DNA of 64,000 bases from Oceanobacter antarcticus (GTDB lineage Bacteria > Pseudomonadota > Gammaproteobacteria > Pseudomonadales > Oceanobacteraceae), in assembly GCF_044962685.1 (NCBI RefSeq), contig NZ_JBBKTX010000004.1, positions 1-64,000 of the forward strand, given 5' to 3'. The notes under the pieces were generated by a model, which made no database searches, was not told the DNA's origin, and saw only the letters and a list, made by a program, of their open reading frames with translations. Shown here in pieces: positions 1-7,324 of the stretch (position 1 is its first letter; each line of letters begins with the position of its first letter). A program made the translations under genes and the position numbers.

Positions 1-41
1 CAAAGGTTGATGTGCTGCTGCCATTGTTCGGATTTAGTCAT
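1..41 (-). CDS. tnpA: IS66-type accessory protein TnpA, N-terminus only (cut by window edge)
   Basis: The minus strand starting at 41 reads MTKSEQWQQHINL and runs off the left end of the window. This matches the usual opening of the small IS66-family accessory protein TnpA (typically M-T-x-x-E-W-Q-x-H-x-x-x-W), a DNA-binding helper encoded with TnpB and the transposase. Only 13 codons are visible, so the rest of the element must lie to the left. A broken gene begins about 40 bp to the right, which fits this being the end of an inserted element. The assignment rests on a short string and is moderate. Confidence 0.55.
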   Translation of the reverse strand, partial: MTKSEQWQQHINL

Positions 42-42
42 G

Positions 43-73
43 AGCTGTCTCGTTGAAGAATTTGAAGACAGCT
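43..73. repeat. 8-bp inverted repeat upstream of tnpA
   Basis: AGCTGTCT at 43-50 is the exact reverse complement of AGACAGCT at 66-73, with a 15-nt loop. It sits between the tnpA start and the broken gene. It could be a regulatory hairpin in the insertion-sequence leader or part of the element end. No target-site duplication can be tested because the other end of the element is outside the window. Confidence 0.4.
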
Positions 74-82
74 TAGAATGAA

Positions 83-452
83 TTGAGTAGTGATTTTAGA
101 TGGGGTTGTTTGAGCGTTTACTTTGAAGAAGTCACCAGGATCAGCAAGTCACAAGTTAACCTGTCGTTAAAGCGGTGTTTTGATGTTGGACTGCTCCGTA
201 ACGACCGCAAAACCGGCCTGCCACGGGTAAATACCAAAGCGCTGCTGGGGTTTATTGTGTTTGGCTTGAAGTACGTCTTCCCGGCCAAGCCCGCTGAAAT
301 TGTACGAGGCGTCGCCACCGCGTTTGCCGCCCCGGTACTGGAGCAAAAGCTGATTGGTTGATGCCATACGTATTGGCCAACCACGCGAAGCCAACCTGGC
401 AACCAGTTTGTGCCATTCGATATATGGATCTAAAAGGCTTTCTGGATCATAG
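83..452 (+). pseudogene. Remnant of a winged-helix regulator-like hypothetical protein
   Basis: Two pieces of one protein family are visible in different frames. The first (83-361) contains SQVNLSLKRC, then ALLGFIVFGLKYVFPA and RGVATAFAAPVL. This resembles small winged-helix proteins with an HTH followed by a helix of the type LLEFLxHGxxYxFPA and a PTAxAAPxL segment. The second piece, one frame over (354-452), reads LVDAIRIGQPREANLA, which resembles the C-terminal LVDALRxGRARExxLA of the same family. The middle of the protein is missing between them and the N-terminus is replaced by insertion-sequence leader, so this is a gene broken at its 5' end and by an internal frameshifting deletion. 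Family recognition is from memory of the motif pattern. Confidence 0.5.
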
Positions 453-543
453 ACGGCAGGTACTGAATCATCGCGACAGCGAAACAGGCTTCCAGATTCT
501 GAACGAGTGTCTGGATACCGCACGATCTTTGGCGAGTACAGTG

Positions 544-990
544 TCAGGGTTCAACCCGAAAAGAAGGAAGAGTCAAAGGCCCATACAAGCAGCGTGAGGT
601 TAGCAAAGTAACCTGTTCCCGAATCGCGCCAATCACCATGGAAGCGCCATTCACACGCACCAGACTATCCCGCTTCTCCTCATTCTCCATAGGGCGCATT
701 TCAAACAGCGCTCTGGCCTCGATATCCAGAATATAAGGACAAACCTGGGATTCTTCGTCTTCATTAAAAACCTGGAATATCACGGCAATCACATACTGAA
801 AACGACCATTCTCCAGCTTCTCTGCTGGGGTCACGTCAATATGGTGGCCCAAACGAACACCAGCAAAATCAAACTCAGGCGCCCAGATACCGTCTGGAAA
901 TTTTTCGCTGTTCTCAGCCTCGACATGCACACGGACAAACAACAGTTGTTTTAATTGCAAAGGTGAAGCCGTCAATACGTCAGATGGCAT
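544..990 (-). CDS. SecB-like chaperone of a toxin-antitoxin-chaperone system
   Basis: This 148-residue protein resembles SecB-type export chaperones. It opens with a beta strand of the form ASPLQLKQLLFVRVHVEA, has a central strand-rich part (FQYVIAVIFQV) and ends with LVRVNGASMVIGAIREQVTLLTSR and a YGPLTLPS tail, the conserved SecB-like C-terminus. The start at 990 is chosen because GAGGAG lies 7-8 nt upstream; a longer reading would run far into the antitoxin gene. The start overlaps the antitoxin stop by 11 nt, implying translational coupling. By analogy with Rv1957 and MqsRAC systems it would bind the extended antitoxin, help it fold and protect it from proteolysis. It is unlikely to be the housekeeping SecB, given its context. 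Confidence 0.75.
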   Translation of the reverse strand: MPSDVLTASPLQLKQLLFVRVHVEAENSEKFPDGIWAPEFDFAGVRLGHHIDVTPAEKLENGRFQYVIAVIFQVFNEDEESQVCPYILDIEARALFEMRPMENEEKRDSLVRVNGASMVIGAIREQVTLLTSRCLYGPLTLPSFRVEP

Positions 991-1561
991 GCTGATACTC
1001 CTCATCGGGCAACTCAAAACAATCCGAGTTGGAAACTGCAACCAAACGCAATGATTCTCGAACGCCCGACAGGTTAGAACCAAGTGCCGATGACACATAA
1101 GAACGGGATTGAAAACTCGCCACCAGATGGCTGTGATCTTTCAACTCAACACCGGCTTCCCTGGCCAGGTAAGCGGCCACCATAGGAAAACGCTTGCTGA
1201 CCTTCAGCAGATTGTTCATAGGTTCGGACTGCACCACATCGTCGTTTTCATACTTGGAGAACGCCACAGGGCCACCGCCAAACATACGGGCCGCCTGATC
1301 CTGATTCAGCCCAAGTGATTGCCTCATGGCTTTCACATCAGCACCAGTAATAAGACCATCAGCCTGTTTTTTAAACGCGATCATGGCACGCTTGTTATCA
1401 CGCATCTGAGCAGCGGTTGCAGTTTCACTACCGCATTCATCGCATTCGGAATACAGACTCTCGATCTGACCTGCGTGACCAGCATGCTCAACCTCGATCA
1501 TTTCGGAACGAGCGTGAAGATGGCCCTCATCACAGATAGGGCAAACAGGTAAGTCTGACAT
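980..1561 (-). CDS. MqsA-family antitoxin with C-terminal chaperone-addiction-like extension
   Basis: The 193-residue protein has an N-terminal zinc-finger half with two CxxC pairs (CPIC near residue 7 and CDEC near residue 40). An XRE helix-turn-helix follows, with the typical MqsA string LNQDQAARMFGGGPVAFSKYE. MqsA itself is about 130 residues. Here roughly 50 extra residues rich in Ser, Val and Leu follow the HTH, which corresponds to the chaperone-addiction (ChAD) tail known from antitoxins that depend on a SecB-like partner. The second ATG of a close pair (1561) is chosen because AAAGGAG lies about 6 nt before it. It should neutralise the upstream toxin and repress the operon through the palindrome at the toxin start. 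Confidence 0.8.
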   Translation of the reverse strand: MSDLPVCPICDEGHLHARSEMIEVEHAGHAGQIESLYSECDECGSETATAAQMRDNKRAMIAFKKQADGLITGADVKAMRQSLGLNQDQAARMFGGGPVAFSKYENDDVVQSEPMNNLLKVSKRFPMVAAYLAREAGVELKDHSHLVASFQSRSYVSSALGSNLSGVRESLRLVAVSNSDCFELPDEEYQHAI

Positions 1562-1563
1562 AT

Positions 1564-2016
1564 TCATCTCCTTTCTTCGGAAAGATGGCAAGAAACGATC
1601 AGAATCAACTCTGGTTGGGAGTTCTCCTCCTTTGGCCGTTTCAAGGCAAATTTCACATAGTATTCAAAGCGCATGTCCTTGCGCGCATGCGCCACCCACT
1701 CAGACCGGAACAACCGATAGGCATCGCATGCAACCACCAGCGTTGGAGATTTTCCCTGACACCATTCGGATCCAAGGAATGTTCCTGAAATCAGCGCTGT
1801 GCGAATCAACTCAGGGACATCCTTCTCCAGATCAAGGCTGAGACGCTCAAGATCCTGAACGCACTTTTTTGTAAATGGAGAAGGCGTCTTACCACAATCC
1901 AGAACAGCCAGCACTTTTTCCCTTGGATACAAAGGCCCAGACGCAATGATTCTGGGTTGCAGATCTGTAGGTGGCTCACTTTGATATGCACTTATGTTTT
2001 TCAGAGTATTTACCAT
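1564..2016 (-). CDS. MqsR-like toxin (probable ribosome-independent mRNA interferase)
   Basis: The 150-residue protein is the first gene of the operon, two bases before the antitoxin. Its C-terminal two thirds follow the MqsR order: a segment LSLDLEKDVPELIRTAL matching the MqsR helix around LGLDFDGM, then a strand pair with YYVKFAL and a final strand LILIVSCHL. It is longer than E. coli MqsR (98 residues) because of about 40 extra N-terminal residues. MqsR cleaves mRNA, mainly at GCU; activity here is inferred from the family and from the MqsA-type partner. The start codon has no clear Shine-Dalgarno sequence and lies inside the putative operator. Identity as MqsR rather than another RelE-fold toxin is the least certain point. 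Confidence 0.65.
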   Translation of the reverse strand: MVNTLKNISAYQSEPPTDLQPRIIASGPLYPREKVLAVLDCGKTPSPFTKKCVQDLERLSLDLEKDVPELIRTALISGTFLGSEWCQGKSPTLVVACDAYRLFRSEWVAHARKDMRFEYYVKFALKRPKEENSQPELILIVSCHLSEERR

Positions 2017-2024
2017 AATGGTAA
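2010..2024. promoter_or_regulatory. Palindromic operator over the toxin start codon
   Basis: TTACCATAATGGTAA is palindromic except for its central base. The toxin ATG (2016-2014 on the minus strand) is part of it. MqsA-type antitoxins bind palindromes of this size near their own promoters. Its position about 20 nt downstream of the -10 box would let antitoxin binding block transcription, or a folded mRNA hide the start codon. Confidence 0.55.
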
Positions 2025-2043
2025 GTTCATCCAGAGTCGCGGC

Positions 2044-2071
2044 ATATTACGCTGTGCGACTTTTGTGTCAA
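2044..2071 (-). promoter_or_regulatory. Sigma70 promoter of the toxin-antitoxin-chaperone operon
   Basis: On the minus strand TTGACA (2071-2066) is followed after 16 nt by TAATAT (2049-2044). This is a consensus -35 and a 5/6 -10 box, placed about 28 nt before the toxin start. It is one of the strongest promoter matches in the window. Confidence 0.7.
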
Positions 2072-2117
2072 TAGTCCGTTAGTGATCAGCAATCATGCCG
2101 ATTGATCTGGTTTATGG

Positions 2118-4208
2118 CTACTCGACCAAATCATCCAGATAGTCCGATGCCATTCCTGCGGAGGTAATCACCAGCTCATCACGAGCACGGGTGCAGGCGA
2201 CGTAAAGCAAGTGACGTTCGGTGTCTTCGACTTCCTTCATGGCCTGAGTATCGTTCATCACGGCTTCCAGTCGTTCTTCCAATGGCAGTACGTCATCATC
2301 ACAGGCCATTAGCACCACGCATTTAAATTCCAGACCTTTGGCCAGATGCATGGTGCAGAGAGAGACCTTGCCTGTAACCCACTCCATGGCACGGCTCATG
2401 GCGTTAAAGTCGGCTCCAGCTGCGCCGAGTGCGGCTTTGGCGCGTTCGTACTGTGCTTCGCTGCGCACCATAATACCGATCTCTTCCGGGGCGATATTAG
2501 CGTCGAGCCAGCTACGGATTTTTTCACCGACGAAGGCGTTTTCTTCATCCTGTTCGTCGAACAGTTCAATCACCGGATCTGGCCCGTTAAACAGCGAAAT
2601 CGTACCGCTACGATCATCGGTATTGCCATCGCTGTCGCTCATCTCGCTGTCAAGCAATTTGTCGGCCTGACGGCGGATCTGGTGAGAAGTGCGGTAGTTG
2701 ATTTTCAACGTACTGGAGCGGCCACGCAGGTCGATGCCCAAGGCTTTCCATGAGAACCCCGGCTGGAAAATCCGCTGCCCCAAATCCCCGGCGAAGAACA
2801 GGCTGTTGGGACGATTCTGACCAAGTGCGGCGATCAACTTGAGTTGGGCGATGGTCAGATCCTGGGCTTCGTCGATCAGTACATGATCGAAAATGACCCT
2901 GTCCCGCTGTGCCAGCGTTTCGGCTAAACGGGTGTACATGGTCGCTTCAGTAATCAGGCTTTGTTGCTCCAGCCCTTGCCAAACCCGGTTGAAAATAGCC
3001 CAAAGATGTTGGCGTTTGGCTTCGCTCAGGCGACTTTTACGGCCTGTGCGTTTAGCGTCACGGTAGGATTCCCAATCCCGTAGCTGCGAAGCGTCGATCA
3101 GATAATTCCACTCATCCAGCAAGAAGCGCGGTGGATAGTCTGAGCCTTCGGCCTTGGCTGCGCTGGCAAGCAATTCAGCAACCCGACCTTCTGTGGCCAA
3201 CTGAAACTGACCAAGGTTCGCCTTATAGAGTTGCGCGGCCTTTTCTTTTACCGAATACACTTCCAGCCGCTCACCCAGGCTGAGCTGGCGATTTTCGGAA
3301 ATCAAACGTCCTGTCAGACCACGCAAGCGATTCGCCAACAAGCCGGAATAAGTAGCCAGCAGAACCCGCTTTTCATCGCTCTCGCAGACCAGATGCATAG
3401 CGCGATGTAATGCCACAATGGTTTTACCGGTACCCGCAGAACCCGTAACCCGTGCCGGGCCTTTAAAGTCACGTTCGACCAGATCCTGCTGGCTGGGGTG
3501 CAAAAATAGCGTCCACTTGTCCCAAGGGTAATCCAGCGCCCGTTGCAGTGCTTCAATATCTTCCAACACCCGAAAGCGGCGCATGGCATCCGGGTGGTTG
3601 AAGGGATTGCTATTGGCCGCGGCTTTCTTGGCCGGTTTCGGGGTTTTACCTTCGTGAATTTCCAGCAGAGCTTCTGAGGCTTCGGAAGGCAATACATCAA
3701 TCAGATCGACCAATTCATCCTCGGTAGAGACCGACAGCACCGCAGAAATCCAGTCTTGCGGAACACCATAGCCCAGCAAAGTGGTTTCATTCTGACCGAT
3801 AAAAATTGGATCGGCTGCTTTGGGATACTGAAATGGCTCTGGTTCAGTCTGCTCTTCTCGCTGAATTTCCCTAACTTCTACAAGCTGAGCAGCCCCCGTG
3901 GTCGGGTGGGTTTCCAGCTTGCGCTTTTCGGCCCAGCGGTAAGCCTTGTCGTGGTGATCGACGTAGCAGAGCAAAATGCTGCCCTCGGTACGATGGAGAA
4001 CAATGCGCAGATCCATATTGGCACTGGCCGACCAGAAGTTCGGGTCTTTGCTTTTGTCGATCTTATGCAAACGCAGACCCGTGGGTGCCGAGTCCAGCGT
4101 GTTCATATACATATGCAAGTCGAAAGCGGCTTGTTTTACCGCTTTTTGTTCCTGATTGGTCAGCTTGCCAAGACTGCTGGCAAAGGTATCCGAGGTACGA
4201 AATTCCAT
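2118..4208 (-). CDS. UvrD-like SF1 helicase with RelE/ParE-like N-terminal domain
   Basis: The 696-residue protein has three parts. Residues 1-97 resemble a RelE/ParE-type fold: a helical N-terminus, then RLHKI, DLRIVLHR, SILLCYVDHHDKAYRWA. Residues 98-240 are a linker. From about 250 there is an SF1A helicase: Walker A GSAGTGKT at 256-263, Walker B DHVLIDEAQDLT, the motif IV region NYRTS, motif V TMHLAKGLEFK and motif VI LLYVACTRARDELVI. It is the last gene after the methyltransferase, 44 nt away and on the same strand, so it probably acts with the restriction system as a DNA translocase or an added defence component. Whether the N-terminal part is a toxin or a structural module cannot be told from sequence. 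No nuclease motif was seen. Confidence 0.85.
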   Translation of the reverse strand: MEFRTSDTFASSLGKLTNQEQKAVKQAAFDLHMYMNTLDSAPTGLRLHKIDKSKDPNFWSASANMDLRIVLHRTEGSILLCYVDHHDKAYRWAEKRKLETHPTTGAAQLVEVREIQREEQTEPEPFQYPKAADPIFIGQNETTLLGYGVPQDWISAVLSVSTEDELVDLIDVLPSEASEALLEIHEGKTPKPAKKAAANSNPFNHPDAMRRFRVLEDIEALQRALDYPWDKWTLFLHPSQQDLVERDFKGPARVTGSAGTGKTIVALHRAMHLVCESDEKRVLLATYSGLLANRLRGLTGRLISENRQLSLGERLEVYSVKEKAAQLYKANLGQFQLATEGRVAELLASAAKAEGSDYPPRFLLDEWNYLIDASQLRDWESYRDAKRTGRKSRLSEAKRQHLWAIFNRVWQGLEQQSLITEATMYTRLAETLAQRDRVIFDHVLIDEAQDLTIAQLKLIAALGQNRPNSLFFAGDLGQRIFQPGFSWKALGIDLRGRSSTLKINYRTSHQIRRQADKLLDSEMSDSDGNTDDRSGTISLFNGPDPVIELFDEQDEENAFVGEKIRSWLDANIAPEEIGIMVRSEAQYERAKAALGAAGADFNAMSRAMEWVTGKVSLCTMHLAKGLEFKCVVLMACDDDVLPLEERLEAVMNDTQAMKEVEDTERHLLYVACTRARDELVITSAGMASDYLDDLVE

Positions 4209-4252
4209 CTTCTGCTACTCCGTCGAGATGGGTTAGATCTTACAAGCCAGGC

Positions 4253-7200
4253 TCAAACGACAAATACCTTCATCACTTCGTCGCCGAGGTGGTTGATGAC
4301 TTTTACCGCGATGCGACCACTGTGAGGCTTGGCAAAAGGCCGCGACAGGTCGCTGTTGAGGCTTTGCCAGGCGTCGATATTGATTTCGGCTTTCAAGGTG
4401 GTTTTCAGCGATTTGTACGGATCACTGGCGCCGAGGAAATAAGCCTGACGCACAAAGAAGCTGGCTTCGTTGTAGTCGGTGTCGATAAACCAGCAGGCAA
4501 TGCCATCAGCGTTGTCGCTGCGTACCTCGCCAGTGGAGGGGTCAAACACATCCACCCCGTGCAGCTTGACCTGATACTGGCCGTTGTCGGTGGTCAGAAT
4601 ATCAATATCCGGCTCGCCGAAGATCACAAACAGGTTGGCCTTGTCGGTGTCTTTGAGGTCGGTGGCCATATGTAGATCAGCGTTCATCCGTGCCTTGAGT
4701 ACTGGTAAAAAGCCGAGTTTGTTGAAGTCGGTGGTGTGGGCTTCATAGCTGAAGGCACAGGCGATCAGCATATCAAACCCGCCATCGGCAGCTTCACGGG
4801 CGGCAGCGGCCAGATCAGCACGGGAGACGGTGCCAAACTCCGGGCCAACAAAAATCGCCGCACGCTGCTCTTGCGAGCTGCCTTTATCGGCTGCTTCTTC
4901 ATTAAGAGCCACTCGCCCCACCGCGCTGATATAGGCACCGGGCCAAATTTCCAGGCTGCTGAACTCGATCTTGTCTTCTTTATGAGCTTGCTGCACCCCG
5001 GCGACCTTGAGGGTGTCCAGCATGATATTGAGGAAGGTCTGGGTGTCGGCGTAGGCCTCGCTTTGATCCATCAGCGGGTCGATCAACTCGTCGTTTTCAT
5101 CCACGCCCAGAGCGCGGTGTGGCGACAGGCTCTCCACGGTAAATGGCCCTGCGACGCGCACTCGCTTTTTGTCTTCGTAGGGCTTGTCGTAGAGGTATTC
5201 CTGATCGGCACGGGCGGCAATAGACGCATCCATCTGCTGCTGGCGCTGAATGCGCAAGGCCCACCATTGAGCGTGCAGCTCGATGGCTTTTGGGTTAATG
5301 GCAGAACCGGCATCGGCCCAGAGATCAAAGGCTTTTTCGGGTACCGAATCCAGTGAATAGTACTGGCCGGTTTTCCCTTCTTTGGAAGAGCCAAAGCGCG
5401 CTTCATTCAATTTGTTCAGCGCCGTGAGCAGCTTTTTCTCGGTGATGCTTGCGTCACTGTCGGCAGCAGACAACATGGCAACCAGCTTGGCGTGTAACTT
5501 GCCCTGATCCTCCGGCCAGGGGAAGCCGGGTTCACGGGGAATTTGCCACTCTTCAAAATCGGTTCCCAAGGTATCGTTTAGCTGACTGCGCAAGGTTTCC
5601 AGCTCGGGTTGAAAGCGCTCCCAGATTTCGTCGATCTCCGGGTTATTGGCAATGCTTTTCAGGGTGATATGGGGCACACGCTGATAAACAAATCCGAGAT
5701 TAATCCGGCCTCGTGGCAGCGCAGTAGATTTGGCGGTGCGAGTGACTTCTGCTTCTTTCTGCTGACCTTCCGGGCTATCCGCCAGCAAATAATAGGGGTA
5801 ACGCGCGCCCATAATCCGCGCCCGTGCCAAAGCCAAAGACACTCGCGAAGTATCCAGCGTAATCCAGCGACGGCCCCATTGTTCCGCCACATAAGCCGTG
5901 GTGCCAGAGCCGCAGGTTGGGTCAAGCACCAGATCACCGGGGTCGGTGGTCATTAAAAGGCAGCGTTCAACTACTTTCGTACCCGTTTGAACAACATAGA
6001 CTTTGTCTAAAAGAAAGCTTCCCGTTTCAGTGTCCGTCCAATTGTTTCCAAGTGTGGTTGTCGATGTATGGGAATAAAAACGTCTATAGCGAAGGTTATC
6101 TCCTATTGGATGTAACCAACCGATATTTTTTAACCGGGTCATGCCAGCAATATTCGTTTTCCATTGGCGGTTGTGGCCAGGGTGGTATTTCTTACCATCA
6201 AACTCAAACTCGAAAGTAGCTGTATTACTGAATCCAGCTCTTTTCAAATCAGCAACAGTGAAAGGCTCAAAACCATTAACTAATAGTTTTTTATTTCTCA
6301 GATCATCCTCTGTTATCTTCCGCGTTATCCAATTGCCTCTGTCCAGAATCTGCGTGTATTGGGCTCCTGCACCTTCTCCTAGTTCTTTTTCTTTCAAAAC
6401 AGGGCGAAATTTCAGGGAATCTTTGTTTTTTGCATACCACAAAACGAAATCACCAGTGGCTGGCATAATTAGGCTTGTATCCCCAGCAGTTTTTTTAAAG
6501 AAAATCGTCCGACAGCAATTTTCTTCGCCAAAGACTTCATCCAATAGAACCCTTACCCGATGCACATTTTCATCGCCGATTTGCACAAAGATGGAGCCGG
6601 ATTCGGTCAGCAGGTCTCTGGCCACGGTGAGGCGGTCGCGCAAATAGGTCAGGTAGGAGTGGATACCATCGCGCCAGGTATCGCGAAAGGCTTTTACCTG
6701 TTCCGGTTCGCGGGTGATATGGCTGGCGTTGCCGTCTTTGACGTCGCGACTGGTGGTGGACCACTGGAAGTTGGAGTTGAATTTGATGCCGTACGGCGGA
6801 TCAAAATAGATGCATTGCACCTGGCCGCGCAGGCCTTCGCGCTCCGCCAGTGAGGCCATGGCTTGCAGGCTGTCGCCGAGGATCATGCGGTTCGACCAAT
6901 GCTGGTCGTGCTGGTAGAACTCGGTCTGGGCGTCGGCGTTGGGCAGGCCGTTAAAGTCGGCGAACAGATCCGCTTGCAGGTCGTCGAAGTCGTCTTCTAG
7001 CTCGTCGCCTTGTTCCAGCATCTGGCTATGACGCTTAAGGTCGTCGATCAGTACCTTGGGATGCACCTTTTCCTGAATGTAGAGCGGCGGCGCATTGACC
7101 ACCAGATCCGAGCTGTTGGTGAGGTCTTTGCCGCGCCAGACCAGTTGCGGGTCGAGATCCGGGTTTCTCTCGTAGGTGACTTTTTTCGGCAACTGTTGGT

Positions 7201-7324
7201 CTTTTTCCATCAGCTGCTGCATTTCGGCGGAGGGAATATTTTTGCGGTTGGCTTCGCTATGGGTGATGGCGCTGACGCCGCCATCTGAATGGTTACTGCT
7301 GCTTTTACTTCCGGGCTTGCTCAT
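4253..7324 (-). CDS. Beta-class adenine-specific DNA methyltransferase (Type III Mod-like)
   Basis: The 1023-residue protein has motif IV DPPY at residues 175-178 and the AdoMet-binding motif I DPTCGSGTT at 468-476. This gives the order IV - target recognition - I expected of beta-class N6-adenine methyltransferases such as Type III Mod subunits. The target recognition part lies at about 270-455. The C-terminal half (about 520-1023) is a long region with no catalytic motif that I recognise, much longer than classical Mod (about 650 residues). Its start overlaps the stop of the restriction gene (ATGA), so the two are translationally coupled. It should protect self DNA and, with the neighbouring helicase-nuclease, form a restriction-modification complex. 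The recognition segment appears more AT-rich than its flanks. Confidence 0.9.
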   Translation of the reverse strand: MSKPGSKSSSNHSDGGVSAITHSEANRKNIPSAEMQQLMEKDQQLPKKVTYERNPDLDPQLVWRGKDLTNSSDLVVNAPPLYIQEKVHPKVLIDDLKRHSQMLEQGDELEDDFDDLQADLFADFNGLPNADAQTEFYQHDQHWSNRMILGDSLQAMASLAEREGLRGQVQCIYFDPPYGIKFNSNFQWSTTSRDVKDGNASHITREPEQVKAFRDTWRDGIHSYLTYLRDRLTVARDLLTESGSIFVQIGDENVHRVRVLLDEVFGEENCCRTIFFKKTAGDTSLIMPATGDFVLWYAKNKDSLKFRPVLKEKELGEGAGAQYTQILDRGNWITRKITEDDLRNKKLLVNGFEPFTVADLKRAGFSNTATFEFEFDGKKYHPGHNRQWKTNIAGMTRLKNIGWLHPIGDNLRYRRFYSHTSTTTLGNNWTDTETGSFLLDKVYVVQTGTKVVERCLLMTTDPGDLVLDPTCGSGTTAYVAEQWGRRWITLDTSRVSLALARARIMGARYPYYLLADSPEGQQKEAEVTRTAKSTALPRGRINLGFVYQRVPHITLKSIANNPEIDEIWERFQPELETLRSQLNDTLGTDFEEWQIPREPGFPWPEDQGKLHAKLVAMLSAADSDASITEKKLLTALNKLNEARFGSSKEGKTGQYYSLDSVPEKAFDLWADAGSAINPKAIELHAQWWALRIQRQQQMDASIAARADQEYLYDKPYEDKKRVRVAGPFTVESLSPHRALGVDENDELIDPLMDQSEAYADTQTFLNIMLDTLKVAGVQQAHKEDKIEFSSLEIWPGAYISAVGRVALNEEAADKGSSQEQRAAIFVGPEFGTVSRADLAAAAREAADGGFDMLIACAFSYEAHTTDFNKLGFLPVLKARMNADLHMATDLKDTDKANLFVIFGEPDIDILTTDNGQYQVKLHGVDVFDPSTGEVRSDNADGIACWFIDTDYNEASFFVRQAYFLGASDPYKSLKTTLKAEINIDAWQSLNSDLSRPFAKPHSGRIAVKVINHLGDEVMKVFVV

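Noticed and set aside
167..523. Minus-strand frame of 118 codons over the broken gene
   Set aside because: It lies antisense to the recognisable winged-helix fragments and shows no motif of its own.
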